Shown here: positions 22,633 to 35,086 of the stretch, in pieces
Layout of the letters: every line of letters begins with the position of its first letter
Numbering within the stretch: position 1 is the stretch's first letter
Assembly: GCF_019649055.1 (NCBI RefSeq)
Contig: NW_026570378.1
Location: 62,001-126,000 of the forward strand
Source: Paramacrobiotus metropolitanus
Taxonomy: Eukaryota > Tardigrada > Eutardigrada > Parachela > Macrobiotidae
Direction of reading: 5' to 3'
Length of the DNA: 64,000 nucleotides
The notes under the pieces: generated by a model
Seen by the model: only the letters and a program-made list of their open reading frames with translations
Database searches by the model: none
What the model was told of the DNA's origin: nothing
Program-made: the position numbers and the translations under genes

Positions 22633-25600
22633 ATGGATTTTTCTCAAAAACGCGCATGTTTTGTGATTTTGTTCGGATTGCTGGCGGAATGTCGTGCTCA
22701 GGTGATCAAAAATTCCAGTGCCATCCAGACGAAAAGCGCAAGTAAGCGTCATTGAAAAGTTAAAGACGGAAGTTATTATTAAAAACAATTCAAGTCTACA
22801 CAGGTCTGCTACCACGTCTGAGAGTACTTTATATGCGAGTAGATGTACTCGTTCTATGTAAAACAAAAATTCACTCGGTTTGCTCACCGATTGCCATAGT
22901 TAATGCAACTTGATTTGGTTGGAAAGTCACTTTTGTAATAACTTACTGTAGTTTTACCTTTTATCGAGCAATAAATCATAGTAACTGTTATGTACAGATA
23001 CGCATGTATTAACTGGCAAGACAGGAGTTTAACTTCATTAATACTGCAAATTTCCAAAAGCACACCGGATTTCTGCATGTGCTACTATTTGCAAGCATTA
23101 ATTAACGAACTGTACGAATAACTGAATACGAACTATAGTCAGAAAAATACGTAGACAGAAATGTATCACATTTGCTTATCAATTAAAACTATTATTATAA
23201 ACGTTCCAGGTTCCAGTGGATGGGGTCTCTTGGAAATATCGCCGAACGCTTTCATGTCGATAATCTACAAGAACAACTTTCGCATTTCTGTCTACAGAAA
23301 CCAAGCCGTCGACCCTGCGCTGGTGCAGTACTTTTACTCACCCGCTCTGATCATCGACCCCAGTTCAGCTGTCAGCTCTTTTAACCGCTTCACGGAACGC
23401 TTCGAGATGACCTTCTCAGTGCTGATGTGGGATGAGGAGTTTGAGAGTTTTGTCTGCAGTGAAATCAGCAAGAAGCTTGGTGCACCGGTGGCCACAAGCA
23501 GCGTCCGCACATTACCCATTGAGGAGATCCGTATCGACGCCATTGGTCATGCGGATAAGTACGACATTGTCAACAAATGGACGTCATATGCCAGTCAGCC
23601 GTCGACTTTTACGTTTCGATTGAACTGTCTGAAAAACGATACATGCTCCGAAGCCGCACAGAATATGCAAAAAAATCCACAGAATTTTGTCGCGGAAATG
23701 GTTGTCTATTACAGTCTGCGCTCACAGAAAAGTGCTCGTCGCGTGATTCAGGTAAGTTCATGTACACGTATTCTGCAAATAGCTATCGTCTTACATAGTA
23801 TTAATTTAACTTTTATGGGATTAAGCTGTATAAGGCTACAACCTCAGTACTTTAGTGGCAGAAATTGGTATATTGCCTGGAATCAAAAAAAGTCTGTCTT
23901 GAGTAAAATATTTCAAACTTTTATTAAAAATTTGAATATCTTTTATTAATCTTTTCTCTATGCAGGTTTAGCTTTTACTATACGTACAGCAATGCAGTTA
24001 TCCTAATCTATAGGTTTTACGTAGGCAATTCACGAACAATAGTGCGCAAAAATGGAAAACTTGCACCTTTACTCTCTGGATATGTACATGCATAGTTTTG
24101 CAGGTCAAAGCGGAACATGTGCAAAACGGTGCCCTTTACACAACACTGAATCAGCGCTTTCCCGACCACGATGTTGTCTACATGAAAAGCGACGACCTCA
24201 AACAACTTACCCTGGAGATTGCTAGTAACGTGGTCGCCACGGAAGTCACCGACGACGAATTTGTCAGTCAAGACCAGTCCATCACCATCGGCACTCTCCT
24301 AGAAAACGTACTGAAAGCCAAGACCGTCTCCACGGTGACCTTTGAGAGTCAAATGTGGAGTTCGGTATTCTGGCACGATGAAAACGCCAGACCGGATAAA
24401 ATTACGCAATCGCTGAATGACGTCTACAATAAGAGCGACAGCAAACTGAAGGACATTATCAAGAACTACATGTCCAGTGAAAGCAGTGGCAGCGGTTCCG
24501 GTGCGGTCGGGGGGAATGTGAATATTCTGGGAATCATCGATATTGGCGGTTCCGCTTCAGGGAGCGGTAGCACATCCTCGCAGTCGATTTCCAATGAAGA
24601 GAAAGAAAAACTGGTTGAACTTCTGACGGAAGCTAAGCATGTCAGTCAGTGGAATGGCGAGAAGTTTGTTCCCAAAGCAATGCAACTTAGTCGAATTAAT
24701 TTGTCTGGTGCGTCACCCACTGGTCCTCCTTTTTGTCGGTGTTGAAATATTCTCTAGTGCTTTCTTCGAGTTAAGTAATTCTCCAGTTATAGGTAAATTT
24801 TAAAATTGTCTATTATCCATTGCTTTACAAATCGGTAATTACATAATTAGTTTCGCGATTAGTTTTATTATTATTAGATTTAGTTATTACCTAACTGATA
24901 GTGAAATAATTTTAGCATGAGCAAGTTTGAGTAAGTTAACTGATGCCATCTGATGATATAACGCTATCAGTAAAGATCATTTAATATTTTAGTAACAATT
25001 TAAGCAGCAGTGACTTAGTGAGTACTTTATTACTTGCGTTCCAGGTCTTCGCACAACGTCGATCATTACGTCCACGCAAGTGCGCGTCACGAAGACCACA
25101 TCAGAATTAAGCAGCCGAATTAATATTCTTCCTTCCGCATCCAACGCTGGCGAACTCGTGCAGCAACGTGCTGAAGTTTTTCGTTTAGAGCGCCGCATTC
25201 AGTCACTGGAAGTCCAAACGGGGCGAATCATAACCACCGGCACGACTGCCATGACCTTTTCACACAATGTTCCCACCGGATGGTTGCCGTGTAACGGCAT
25301 GTCGCTCGACTGCTCCGGTATCCATCAACGCTTATGCGAGGTCACCAACTCCACAGCGACACCAAACTTCCAAGGACGTTTTCCCGTGGGATTCAACAGT
25401 TCTTTTGCCGAACACTTGGGGGCGGTCGGCGGTGAGGAACAGCATACGCTAACCGTCGCCGAAATGCCCTCGCATCAACATGACTACGGGCACATGGTTG
25501 TTTACCCGGATTATGGCGGTGGGAAGCATTACGAGGCAGGAAAGCACAGATTCGAGAATAACGTTGGGGCCACCAGTGGTGCAGCCGGTGGTGGTCTGCC

Positions 25601-25652
25601 ACATAACAACTTGCCACCGTATTTCGCCGTTCAGTTCATAATTAAGATTTAA
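22633..25652 (+). CDS. Secreted protein with C-terminal phage tail collar-like domain
   Basis: Exons are 22633-22741, 23210-23751, 24104-24707 and 25045-25652 (620 aa); all junctions are GT..AG and keep frame (phases 1, 0, 1). A signal peptide (MDFSQKRACFVILFGLLAEC, then RAQ) leads into about 320 residues of an unrecognised beta-rich region that includes GWGLLEISPNAFMSIIYKNN. A glycine/serine-rich linker follows at about 341-378, then a short coiled-coil-like helix (RAEVFRLERRIQSLEVQ). Residues about 483-620 match the phage tail collar fold: PTGWLPCNG, PNFQGRFPVG, MPSHQHDYGH and a final NNLPPYFAVQFIIKI. In phages and bacteria this domain sits in tail fibres and related surface adhesins. Here it is intron-bearing and secreted, so an adhesive or recognition role is inferred. 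The gene is complete, with no internal stop. Confidence 0.85.
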
Positions 25653-26875
25653 TTTTGTTTTTGACACTAAGTTTTTCAGAATGTCAGTTCGTAACTTCCA
25701 AAGCATCATGAGGAAACCAAGCGTGATGCTGCAAAAAATTTCGATTATCCTGGTATATAGGTTTTATTAAAATAAGATAGGTTTGCACTAATTTGATACT
25801 AGAGAATCCCAGCGTGTTAGAAGTGATATTAAAGTCGTATTTACCAACGCCAGCAAAACTGTCCGATGCGTTTGTGTCTGTTTTATCGCTGCTGTAGCAC
25901 TGTAATAAATCAATAAAATATATGAAATATAGAGTACTTGCAATAACACTAATTATTGTAATACTATTATGTCAAAGGTGAAATAAAATAGCCCTACAGT
26001 CTCTCGGTAGCGGTAATCGCCTACTGGAGTGTCGCGCATGGTTTTGTTCGTACACATATCGTGCCGCTGTTTACTATAATAATACAACAATGAATAAGTA
26101 ATAAGTATACTCTTATCGACTTATTCGTATCTCGTTTTTACTCGTATAATATCTGTTCATGTGCTGACCCGACCTGTATGCTGATAACACAGTTTTCTGC
26201 AAATACAATAGATCAAATATTATTGATATCATCCGACAATCTACTGCATAAATTATGGTTGTACTAATACCGGTTTCATAAAGTAGGAGTTCCATGGTTC
26301 TTGACAGCACAAAAACAGCGCTCATGCTTTTGTACAAAAGTACACTTTTTTCGTGCGGTCATATCGTGCGGTCTTTTTTCGTGCGTAGTATTTGCTGGTA
26401 ATGCTCTGAATGCGCACTCCTACGGATAGCAGTTCCAGTCAGTCTGTACATGTTAGCAGTTAACACTGTGCAATATCCGAATAATCTGCTTCCACTCAGA
26501 ACAAAATCTGCCCCTTCGTTTCCCCCTCGTTCGACAACCCATCAATTCCGATACCGATAGTTCACAGTCTGGTTGTCTTTTTGATTTTGCAGTAAATTTT
26601 CTTGTCAAAACTCTATCACCGTTTCTTTCTTGCACAAAAAAGTGTTTGGGAGGGAGTGCGCGAACGCAGTGTTTCCGTGGCGCAAACATACGAATTTGGT
26701 ACTCGTACCACATGTATCCGGGTCACTTCTTTTAAAACGATTCCGAACGAATAAAGCAATTAAAAAAATTCAGGTGTATGAAATGAAAAATTTTCTCGTC
26801 CGCTGAAAACTAGCTGGACATGCAATAATATCACTTGCAGAAAGAAGTGCCAGCGGTGCTTCAAACATTGAAGTA
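25653..26875. other. Intergenic sequence
   Basis: No gene is supportable. AT-rich sequence holds a few AATAAA-like words after the collar-domain gene (for example near 25905-25915), one of which could end its transcript. Confidence 0.35.
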
Positions 26876-27324
26876 AAGGTGTCCACATGCATTGGCGTAA
26901 TAATGCACGTTTGAAGCAAATCACATGGAGTAGAGCAAAATGTTATGATTTAAAACTGACGTGAAACTTGCCGATGAATGTTTCGTTTTGCGGTTTTGAA
27001 TGGCGATAGTCGACTACATATACTTCATGCCATGAAACAACTGGCACGGCACCCGCCCGGTGTATCGGCAATCCACCCGCCCACGGTAGCGGTAGGCAGC
27101 GATAGTGATTGGCCAGAAAGTTTCATTCATGAATGAAAAGGAAGGATTTCCCCTCCCTCTTCATTCACTGATTTTTTGGATGAATTCACGTGATCGTCAT
27201 CCAGATTTTCGTTTCCTACATACTTTGAATTCATTCAATGCATGATAATTTCTACACATAGTTCCTGCTGAATGATAAATTTGAATGAAAAAACGTGCAT
27301 TCATTCAATGCATGTGGACACCTT
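26876..27324. mobile_element. TA-flanked MITE with perfect TIRs
   Basis: Perfect inverted repeats (left end AAGGTGTCCACATGCATTG) lie at 26876-26894 and 27306-27324, flanked by TA at 26874-26875 and 27325-27326. The interior is rich in attcattcaatgcatg words and has no coding capacity. The TA duplication fits a Tc1/mariner-superfamily non-autonomous element. Confidence 0.7.
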
Positions 27325-27461
27325 TACCAGTACAGATTTTCGAACAAGCAGGGAGAAACAAGTGCGCCAAAATGTGTTACAAAGCAAAGATGCACATTTA
27401 GAGAAACAAGTTCCTACCGTCCCGTTAACAGTTGCCAGAACGTACGTCTGCAACCGGAACC

Positions 27462-27695
27462 TGATTTTCTTGGTTAACCTGCACTTAGCCGTCAAGAATT
27501 TGGCGTTTCCAGACAGCGCCACGGGGAGGAGGCAGGAGGTCAAGAAGTAGCCTTTGCTGTCCACCCGCGCTCCAATCATCGTCCTGCCGGGGTCAGGACT
27601 CGAGCGACGAGAGGCCGGCTGGTCGGGAGACCCAACATGTAACCCCGGATCAATAAACAGTCATACAATTACGGGCAACAGTTGCCGGTACATTC
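27462..27695. repeat. Dispersed repeat, copy 1 of 3
   Basis: About 230 bp beginning attttcttggttaacctgca and containing cagacagcgccacg, gctgtccacccgcg and a tail with aaacagtcata. Diverged copies lie at 34193-34392 and 34830-35075. There are no clear terminal repeats and no coding capacity; it may be a SINE-like or MITE-derived family. Confidence 0.65.
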
Positions 27696-28349
27696 CCTTT
27701 TTACACCATAAAGAAAATTGTTGCCTTAGATTTTAATTCAGTTAATACTAACTTATTTAACAGTCACACCTGAAAACCGTTTTATATAAAATTTTTGAAC
27801 TTCAGTAAAAATATACACTCGTATAGTTGTTAGCGAATAAAGTGGTCAGTGTGTTACAACTGAAAAATGTATTTTTTTGGCATTTTCGATCTTTACTTAC
27901 CGCACTGCAAATGTGCCAATAAATCAAATCGCATTGATTGCAAAATTACAACTATTATGCCACTTAACTTCAAGTTCACAGAAAAATGAAAATCGTTGAT
28001 AATCACTTTTCATAGGTATTTAGAATTATTTGGAGATTTTTGGAACGCGTTTTTCCAATTGATTTGGTTTTCACATTTGAGCTGCTGTTGTGGATTTTAA
28101 GTTACACGCAGATTACCGAGCCCTTATAATGTTTATTCACAATTACTTACTATATTTTTTTCGAAAGCGCAATACTGCAAGCGCTTTTAAGTTTTCCATC
28201 TCAATTAACATTGTGTTTTCATATTAATAATCCGGTTCACTGCACGTAAAACGGGTGATCCAGGTTTTGTAATTCTTTTCTTATATTTCTTTTAAAACGA
28301 TTGACAAGATTTAGTGCTACTTTATCTACTATAACCTTTGTGTTTAAAT
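27696..28349. other. AT-rich intergenic sequence
   Basis: I see nothing supportable here; the minus-strand RRM exon begins after it. Confidence 0.3.
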
Positions 28350-28689
28350 TTAGGGTTCTGTGTATTGAATCTTTTTTTCGCGCTTTTTAAGCAGCTTTTT
28401 TGGCGCATCCTGAGATTTACTTATAGTGGCAAAGGAATTTTCTATGAACGGCATTACGTGTAACCGTCTTTTTTTAATAACGTGTTTCCGGCATTCCAAC
28501 GCGCTACGAGCGTCGGCAGCATTGACAAATTCAATAAAGCCATCTCTCGCTTCTTCATTACCATCATACATTACCGTTATTTTAATTGCGCCAAACTGCT
28601 CAAAATGGCGCCAAACAGATCGAAGCTTGTTTTTTGCCAAGTCTTCGCACAGGTTTTTAACAAAGAGTATTGTTGTAGAGTATCTGTAC
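28350..28689 (-). pseudogene. Terminal exon of an RRM protein, first exon not found
   Basis: After a CTGCAG acceptor the frame reads YRYSTTILFVKNLCEDL and continues through GFIEFVNAADARSALE to KKREKKIQYTEP and TAG. This is one RNA-recognition motif with an RNP2-like ILFVKN and a weakened RNP1 (RDGFIEFV), followed by a basic tail. It parallels the intact two-exon gene at 35669-36314 and has the same leading phase (one base completes the split codon). No matching first exon is found upstream, where a hAT-like element lies only 160 bp away. Either the first exon is distant, or the gene was decapitated and is now a pseudogene. Confidence 0.55.
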
Positions 28690-28848
28690 CTGCAGAGAAT
28701 AAAACTCCATTATAAAATAATTACCAAAAATGATAGCTTTACAGTTAACGATAACGAGCAAAATAACGAAACTATTATTTGTATTATTCAAGGAAACTCA
28801 AATCTGTACCGTTAAAAGTTCATGTACTTGCTGTGTATCTGTATGTAC

Positions 28849-29996
28849 CAGACCTGGGCAGTTATACCTTAACTCATAACTTAACGCGAGTTATTTCCGA
28901 GTTATCGAGTTATAACGTAACTCTGAAGCGTAACTCGCGACAAACAAAACTTAACTCTAGCGTAACTCGGAATTAAAATAGTGCAACGTAACTATAGCGT
29001 AACTTTGTGGTTTCGAGTTATCCATAAAAATATTTAACATAAAGCGCAAAACAAAGTTAATGACTCAGGCCACATTACGTTCCGAAAATTCGTGAAGCAT
29101 TTTTAATCAACATCGCTTGATCTGATGTACACCACGACCGCCCTAGGAACTCTCCCTATGGCTCGCTGTGATTGTGAATTGTCTAATATTGGTTTCGATG
29201 TGAATTGTCTAATATTGGTTTCGATTGTACGCAGTCGTAAGAGGTAGTCAGTGTTCACGCCGCACGGCTTTCTTAAAAGGGACTGCGGCACCGGTTTGAT
29301 ACCCTTTACGGCTTCACCCGACAGGGATAAGGTGCTTAATGGAAATGGCTAGCATTGTTTTCTTGGTCTTAAAAGCATTATAATATGTAAACATAATTTC
29401 TAACTAATTCAGACTGAACGGGCAAGGTACACGCCAAGACAGATGTTTACGAGCAGGAACGAATAGGTAGCAACCAACCAACCAACAACCAAGTTAATAG
29501 GTACCAACCAATAAAGGTAAAAAGGAGAAATGTTTAAAGGTAAAATGGGGTAAAAGGTAAAATGCCTAGCTCAGCTGTACCAAAATTGGTGGAATGCGCT
29601 CCCCCTGGCAAATCCCTAAGTGTGCCGCCCGTGAAACAGACTTGAAAACGCTTACAGTTAGCGCCGATCTAAAGGCAGTTCCAGCGTTTTAATACACTAC
29701 TTGTACAAACTTTAGGAACTGATGTTTGGCTACTGTTTTTTTGGAATGGAAAGTCAGTTATTTATTTCGAACGATAACAACGGCCTGTGCTTAAAATCTG
29801 GTGGAAGTAACTAGTCCAAAAAATTACTTAAATTGATCAAAATAGCAAATGAAATTTTTTTACTGTAGCGTAACTCGCGCTATAACTCTTAACTCAAGTT
29901 ATTTGTAAATAGCGTAACTCGTAACGTAACTCGCGCGCCGCGGCTAACTCGTAACTCTAACAGTATGGGTCCATTTTCCATAACTGCCCAGGTCTG
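28849..29996. mobile_element. Non-autonomous hAT-like transposon with 8-bp target duplication
   Basis: The ends are inverted copies of CAGACCTGGGCAGTTAT, and the flanks are perfect direct repeats GTATGTAC at 28841-28848 and 29997-30004. Subterminal regions on both sides are packed with taactcg-type words. An 8-bp duplication is the hallmark of the hAT superfamily. No transposase is present. A 26-bp internal tandem duplication lies at 29174-29225. Confidence 0.85.
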
Positions 29997-30004
29997 GTAT
30001 GTAC

Positions 30005-33000
30005 TTACTATCGGACTTGGTACGTCGCGCATATTAAATCAAATTTCAGTTTTCAGTCATTTCACATATACTTAATTTTACGAGTAACTGCTAATACACT
30101 CAGTACTCATACTATTTATTACAGTTTCGTGCGACAGAAACGCCAGAAAAATACATGGTGATGATTAAAATGGGTAATTCTTACCGCTAACGGTGTTACG
30201 GTGCTGGATAACATTTTCACCGTAATGGTCCATGGCTATAAGATAAAATTATTTTTTAAAAAACTGTCACCACAGTACGCTGGTGGGCTCTTACCAAAAA
30301 TAAAAGCTGGAGAAACAAATGTTTGGATAAAAATTCGGCTGACAGTAACGAGTGGTGAGTTGCGAATGGCAGACGCTTATTATTTATTGCCCCGTCGTTG
30401 CGGGTGAAGGAGGAGTTCATCGGCGGGGCTTTTCTATTGGCCACCTGTGCCTTTAACACGGATCCAAGTTGTCATCCAACTGGTTTCAAAACTACAACAA
30501 TGTTAAACCTTCATTTGACCTTTATTTCGTCCGCAAATTTGCTACGTCAGTTTTAGTGACTAAATTATTGCCGATGGTCCCTTTGCTTGACATTGACTAC
30601 ATTTTGCAGTTTGCACATCCGGAAATTTGTGTTGCCGATCATTTTTCAATTTGACAACATCGGAACTCAGAGAAGCGCTGCAGGCAAACCATTATGAGTA
30701 TGAATTCTGGATTAGAAGGATGAGTGGGAGGACCGTTATGAGTACAAGCTCAACCTCGGCCTCCGGCCTCGGTTGAGAACTTCTAGAACTGAAGAAAGTA
30801 ATGTGGTAGTTTTATAAAGATTTAGGAAACGGAATTTAATTGGATCGGAAAAGCGGTTTGTTTTGGATTATACAAACGGTATATGTATACAGGTTCCGTT
30901 ATAATTAACGGAACGTGTATCGGTAAGAGGTTGGACGAAATGTATTACGTACTGAAGTGATTTTCTGTTTCGCGAATGTATACTTATGTAAATAAAAAAC
31001 CGACTAAAAGGCGACCAGCAAAAAAAACGGAACGTGTATACATATAATTCAGTTTATTGAGGTGTCATCGTTAAAATCGTCGTCAACAAAGAAGGTTGAG
31101 CCAAATAACATATCAGCCAAAAATTTTATTAATAACGTATCAGCCAAAAGCCAAACACCTCCTCGTCCATCTGACAAAAAGATTTTTTTTTTGTATAATC
31201 GGCAAAAATCATTCCACCTCCGTCTAACCGCCGAAAATCCCTGCCCCTGTGTCTGTAATCCTGTAATTCAAGCATGATTACGCAAGCATGATTATGATTA
31301 TGACGAGCAGTATGAGTATGACTATGAATTCTATTACTTTGAGGAGTGTCATGGGTTTTTGACTTTTAATTTCCTACCTATCCCAGAGAGTTGCAATTTT
31401 CTTGTTTCACACATTTCACATTCACATATTATTGTAAATAGATCTGGTACTCGTAATAGTGTTTTGTTATCTACTCGTCATAAATTTTTTCACTAACAGA
31501 GAAAATATGCATTCCTGCTGTCGAATACATTTTGTGTATCGTGTGATTCCCTACAAGTACAGTATAAATCGTATAGCAAAAAGTATCTAACGGCTTAAGA
31601 AATAAACGAAAGTAAATATGCACAATTACCGTATTTATGTAATGGAGTTATACTACTCGTATGTCTTAGCAACGGCAACGGTATCTGCGAATACCAGCTG
31701 CAGACAGTCAGTCGAGTTTTGTACGAGCAGCAATAATCAACAGCGTATTTGGCAATACGTGACAGTATACGTACTCTATTCATTTGGTTTCACTCGAGGC
31801 TGTTACTTCTGGCGAATTTACGTTAGTACTTACTTATGTGGCGCATTTCGGCTTCTTTTGGTCAAGCACGAAACGGAGTACGTACAGAAGTGCAGCGGGT
31901 AAGTGCAACTATTAGGCACTGTTCAAAAAATCGTTCGCGTTTGCACTATTCATTTAGAAGGGATTTACTCATTATGCATTTATACAAATATTCGTATTTA
32001 AACATAACTGTATTTTTTTTAATTTCCAAATGAAGAAAATGAAATGATTCCAAATAATTCCGTGCTCGGTATCATTGGAACGTGTACTATTACAGGTGTG
32101 TATTATTACCGGTATAATTATATGAATACTGATTATCTGTGCCAGGACTTCGGCCCCTGTCCTTTGAGGCAAAGGATCTCGGCTTCTACTTCACCAATTT
32201 TGTTGCTTTAAAGTGCATCCAAATTCTCTAGGTGTAGCGGTGGATCCAAGATTGTTGACTTTTTGGCAAAATCATTTGTCTAGGTCCAGTGGTCAATCAT
32301 AAGCTTGTTACCATGGACGCGATAAGAAATGCACACTGTTCTAACACAACTCGACCCAGAACAGTAGAAATATCTGAGCTGCTACTTAACAATAAGTACG
32401 AGTACGCTACAAAGTAAAAAATTCATGTAACTTAACACGTCAGTCATCATTGCAAGTTATGTACTGTATGTACAAGTAAACAGTCAGTCATAATATTACT
32501 CGTACTAAACATACGTACGGGTTTATTAATATTATGACAGTCTGTAAGCGACCGCAAATCAACACATCCTTGGAATTACTTATTTTTTAATAGTCATCGG
32601 CCAATATTCATCCGTGCTGGGCTTGTATGTATACAGATATGTATACTATGTTTCTCAAGGGTAGTAATTCAAACTTTGCTTGTTACTCACACATACTATG
32701 TATGTTATTAATTGTAAATGGACTTTGGCAGCAGGAGATTGCAGTAGCAACCGTGTACGATATATGCATAGGGCAATATGGATAACTGGATATGTAATAT
32801 AATAATTATGTCAATAGACGTAAAGCTGTTGAAGGTAAAGTTTACAACAACTAAATGAATATCTATTTACGATTAATTCTTAGCGATAACGGAAGATCAT
32901 ACTGGTGCGCGGAAACCACAAAGCTGATAACATTTGTCAACCATAAATCCTCAAACCAAGGGATTTAGCCGTCGCAAATCATAACGAGGCAAACTGACCG

Positions 33001-34192
33001 TTTCCGGCCCTTTTATCTTCGCTGTACACAATAATAAAAATGGCAGAAACTTTGTAACTTTTTAAGCAGCATAACAACGAAATCTAGGGACCCAAAACAG
33101 AACCACTTGCATAAGTATCGGTACATTGTAGCACAAGACAAATATGAATCATAATTCATAAACAAACCACAATTCAATAAGAAATTGCCGATTAACTTCA
33201 AGTGAGAAACCTCTACTAAATATTAAAACGCCGTATGCTGCTGTATGCTTGGATGCTTATGATGATAATCTATAACTGGAAATTCGAAATCCCGCGAGAG
33301 TAGGTAATGGTGCGCTAATAACCAGCAGACAAGCTATCCTTCACAAATCGGTATAATATAAATATAATATTAGAATACATAAAGGGAATAAAAATTTCTT
33401 TTTTTTAAACTGGGCGAAAACTATCACTGACGTTACGGATGGACAATAAGGTGACCGTCGCCAGTATATTCGCTTAATAATAATTGTTGGCCTTCATAAC
33501 GTCATATCCTTGATGATTCAGAACGGAAACGCATGGGCCAACCGTTTTCAAAATGCGTTCGGAACTTTCCAGCAAGCGTTTGCCGTTACAACTTTCCCCT
33601 CTTGTTTATCTCGACGGGCGGCAGCTGTTGATGTTCGTTGAACTGGCAGACCTACTTGAGAACGGATGCAATTAAGTCTAAGGTCAAAGTTAAGCGTTAC
33701 CGACGCTGTTGCCAACTTCGTGCTCTTGTAGCTTGCATACAAATACAATAAAAATGATAATGACATTGTATGAAGCTTGATGTACGTACAGATACGAGTA
33801 AGTAATTTGATAGAGACTATTGGCCAGTAGTTTGTCCGTACAGTCTTTCTGTACAGTTTGTATAATAGTGTTCTTAAAAGATCTCGAAGTGCGATCGACG
33901 CCGCACCTGTATCTAAATTCATAGTCCATCAATACTATCAAGTATCAGCATATCTTAGCCGTAATTCTACTCTGCCGGAAAATAACGTGGGGTAAATGCT
34001 AAATGAATCAAATAGATCGGCGGTAGTGATTAAAACTTCGAAACTGCTTTTTCAACGAGCGGCTAACGCGGGCGCTGACACAGCAAACTAAAACAGGTGC
34101 GGCAAGCTGCTAAGTGCCAACTTCTGATGATACACTGAGCGCAAATTTAATTCACGCTTATTTGCAATGCGTTTTCGAAATCAACGTTCATC
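30005..34192. other. Large gene-poor region
   Basis: About 4.2 kb without a supportable gene. Open frames are short and unsupported. A small imperfect palindrome (ctcaacc..ggttgag around ggcc repeats) lies at about 30749-30777. Confidence 0.35.
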
Positions 34193-34392
34193 ATTTCATT
34201 GATTTTCTCGGTTAACCTGCACTTGGCCGTCAAAACATAACGTTTCCAGACAGCGCCACGAGGAGGCGGCAGGAGGGCGAGAAAATGACCCTTGCTGTCC
34301 GCCCGTGCTCCAGTCCTCGTCCTGCCGGGAATCAGGAGTCTTGGGACGAGATACGGGCTGGTCGTGAAACCAGACAAATTTCCCGGATAAAA
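34193..34392. repeat. Dispersed repeat, copy 2 of 3
   Basis: Same family and orientation as 27462-27695; it shares ttaacctgcacttggccgtc, cagacagcgccacgaggag and gacccttgctgtcc with copy 3. Its 3' end is shorter and lacks the aaacagtcata tail. Confidence 0.65.
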
Positions 34393-34489
34393 AAGATCTC
34401 AGCAAATCTCAAGCAAATGTCTAAATAATCGAGACAAATCCAAATCTGGTGGAAAAATTTGGAACTTTAAAATTTCTCTTCAACTTTAA

Positions 34490-34665
34490 ATCGGAACTTC
34501 AAAATCGGAATTTAAAAAAAAAATTATGACACAGAGTACAGCTCAAAGTTGCTGCGTTTGTCAAAAAATAAAAACAAATCTGGTGAAAACAATCGCAACT
34601 TCAAAATCGGAATTTCAAAAAAAATAAGGAAACATCTCAAAGTTGCTGCGTTTGTTCCCAGTGCA
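34490..34665. repeat. Direct duplication of about 100 bp
   Basis: The blocks acttcaaaatcggaattt and ctcaaagttgctgcgtttgt occur in the same order twice, about 100 bp apart (about 34496-34560 and 34598-34656). This is a diverged tandem duplication between repeat copies 2 and 3. Confidence 0.5.
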
Positions 34666-34829
34666 AATTTTAAGACCTCGTGCCAACCGGAAAAGGGCCA
34701 CGTGCAAAAGGGCCTGTTTACCGGCATAAAAATGGTCGAAAAAAATGTTACTATCGTGACCAGTAAACGTAATGCCCCTTTCTGAAACACATAGCAATAT
34801 CTAGGTGGTATAATTAAATTCATGATGAC

Positions 34830-35075
34830 TTTTCTCTCTTAACCTGCACTTGGCCGTCATATAAGTTGATGCAACATGACGTTCCCGGACAGCGCCACGA
34901 GGAGGCGGCAGGAGGGCGAGACTGTGACCCTTGCTGTCCACCCGCCTCCAATCCTGCCCTGCCGGGATCAGGGGTCGAAGGACGAGAGGCGAGCTGGTCG
35001 TGAGACCCAACATATTTTTGCCCGGGATCAGTAAACAGTCATAAAATTACCGGCAGCATGCTTACCGGTATACAA
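34830..35075. repeat. Dispersed repeat, copy 3 of 3
   Basis: Third copy of the family at 27462 and 34193; it includes the tail with aaacagtcataaaattacc also found in copy 1. It abuts the AAATTCTT microsatellite. Confidence 0.65.
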
Positions 35076-35086
35076 TATATATCCCT

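Noticed and set aside
25045-25652. Bacterial or phage contamination for the collar-like domain
   Set aside because: The domain is joined in frame to three upstream exons through GT..AG introns and a eukaryotic signal peptide, with no prokaryotic gene nearby.
30185-30233. Minus-strand ATG segment with a GTAAGA donor, considered as the missing first exon of the RRM gene at 28350-28689
   Set aside because: It lies beyond the hAT-like element and reads well, but its phase does not match the acceptor at 28689, and its sequence does not resemble the first exon of the intact paralogue.
33548-33941. Two overlapping minus-strand frames of 124 and 83 codons
   Set aside because: They occupy different frames of the same DNA, lack recognisable domains and splice logic, and have no paralogue in the window.
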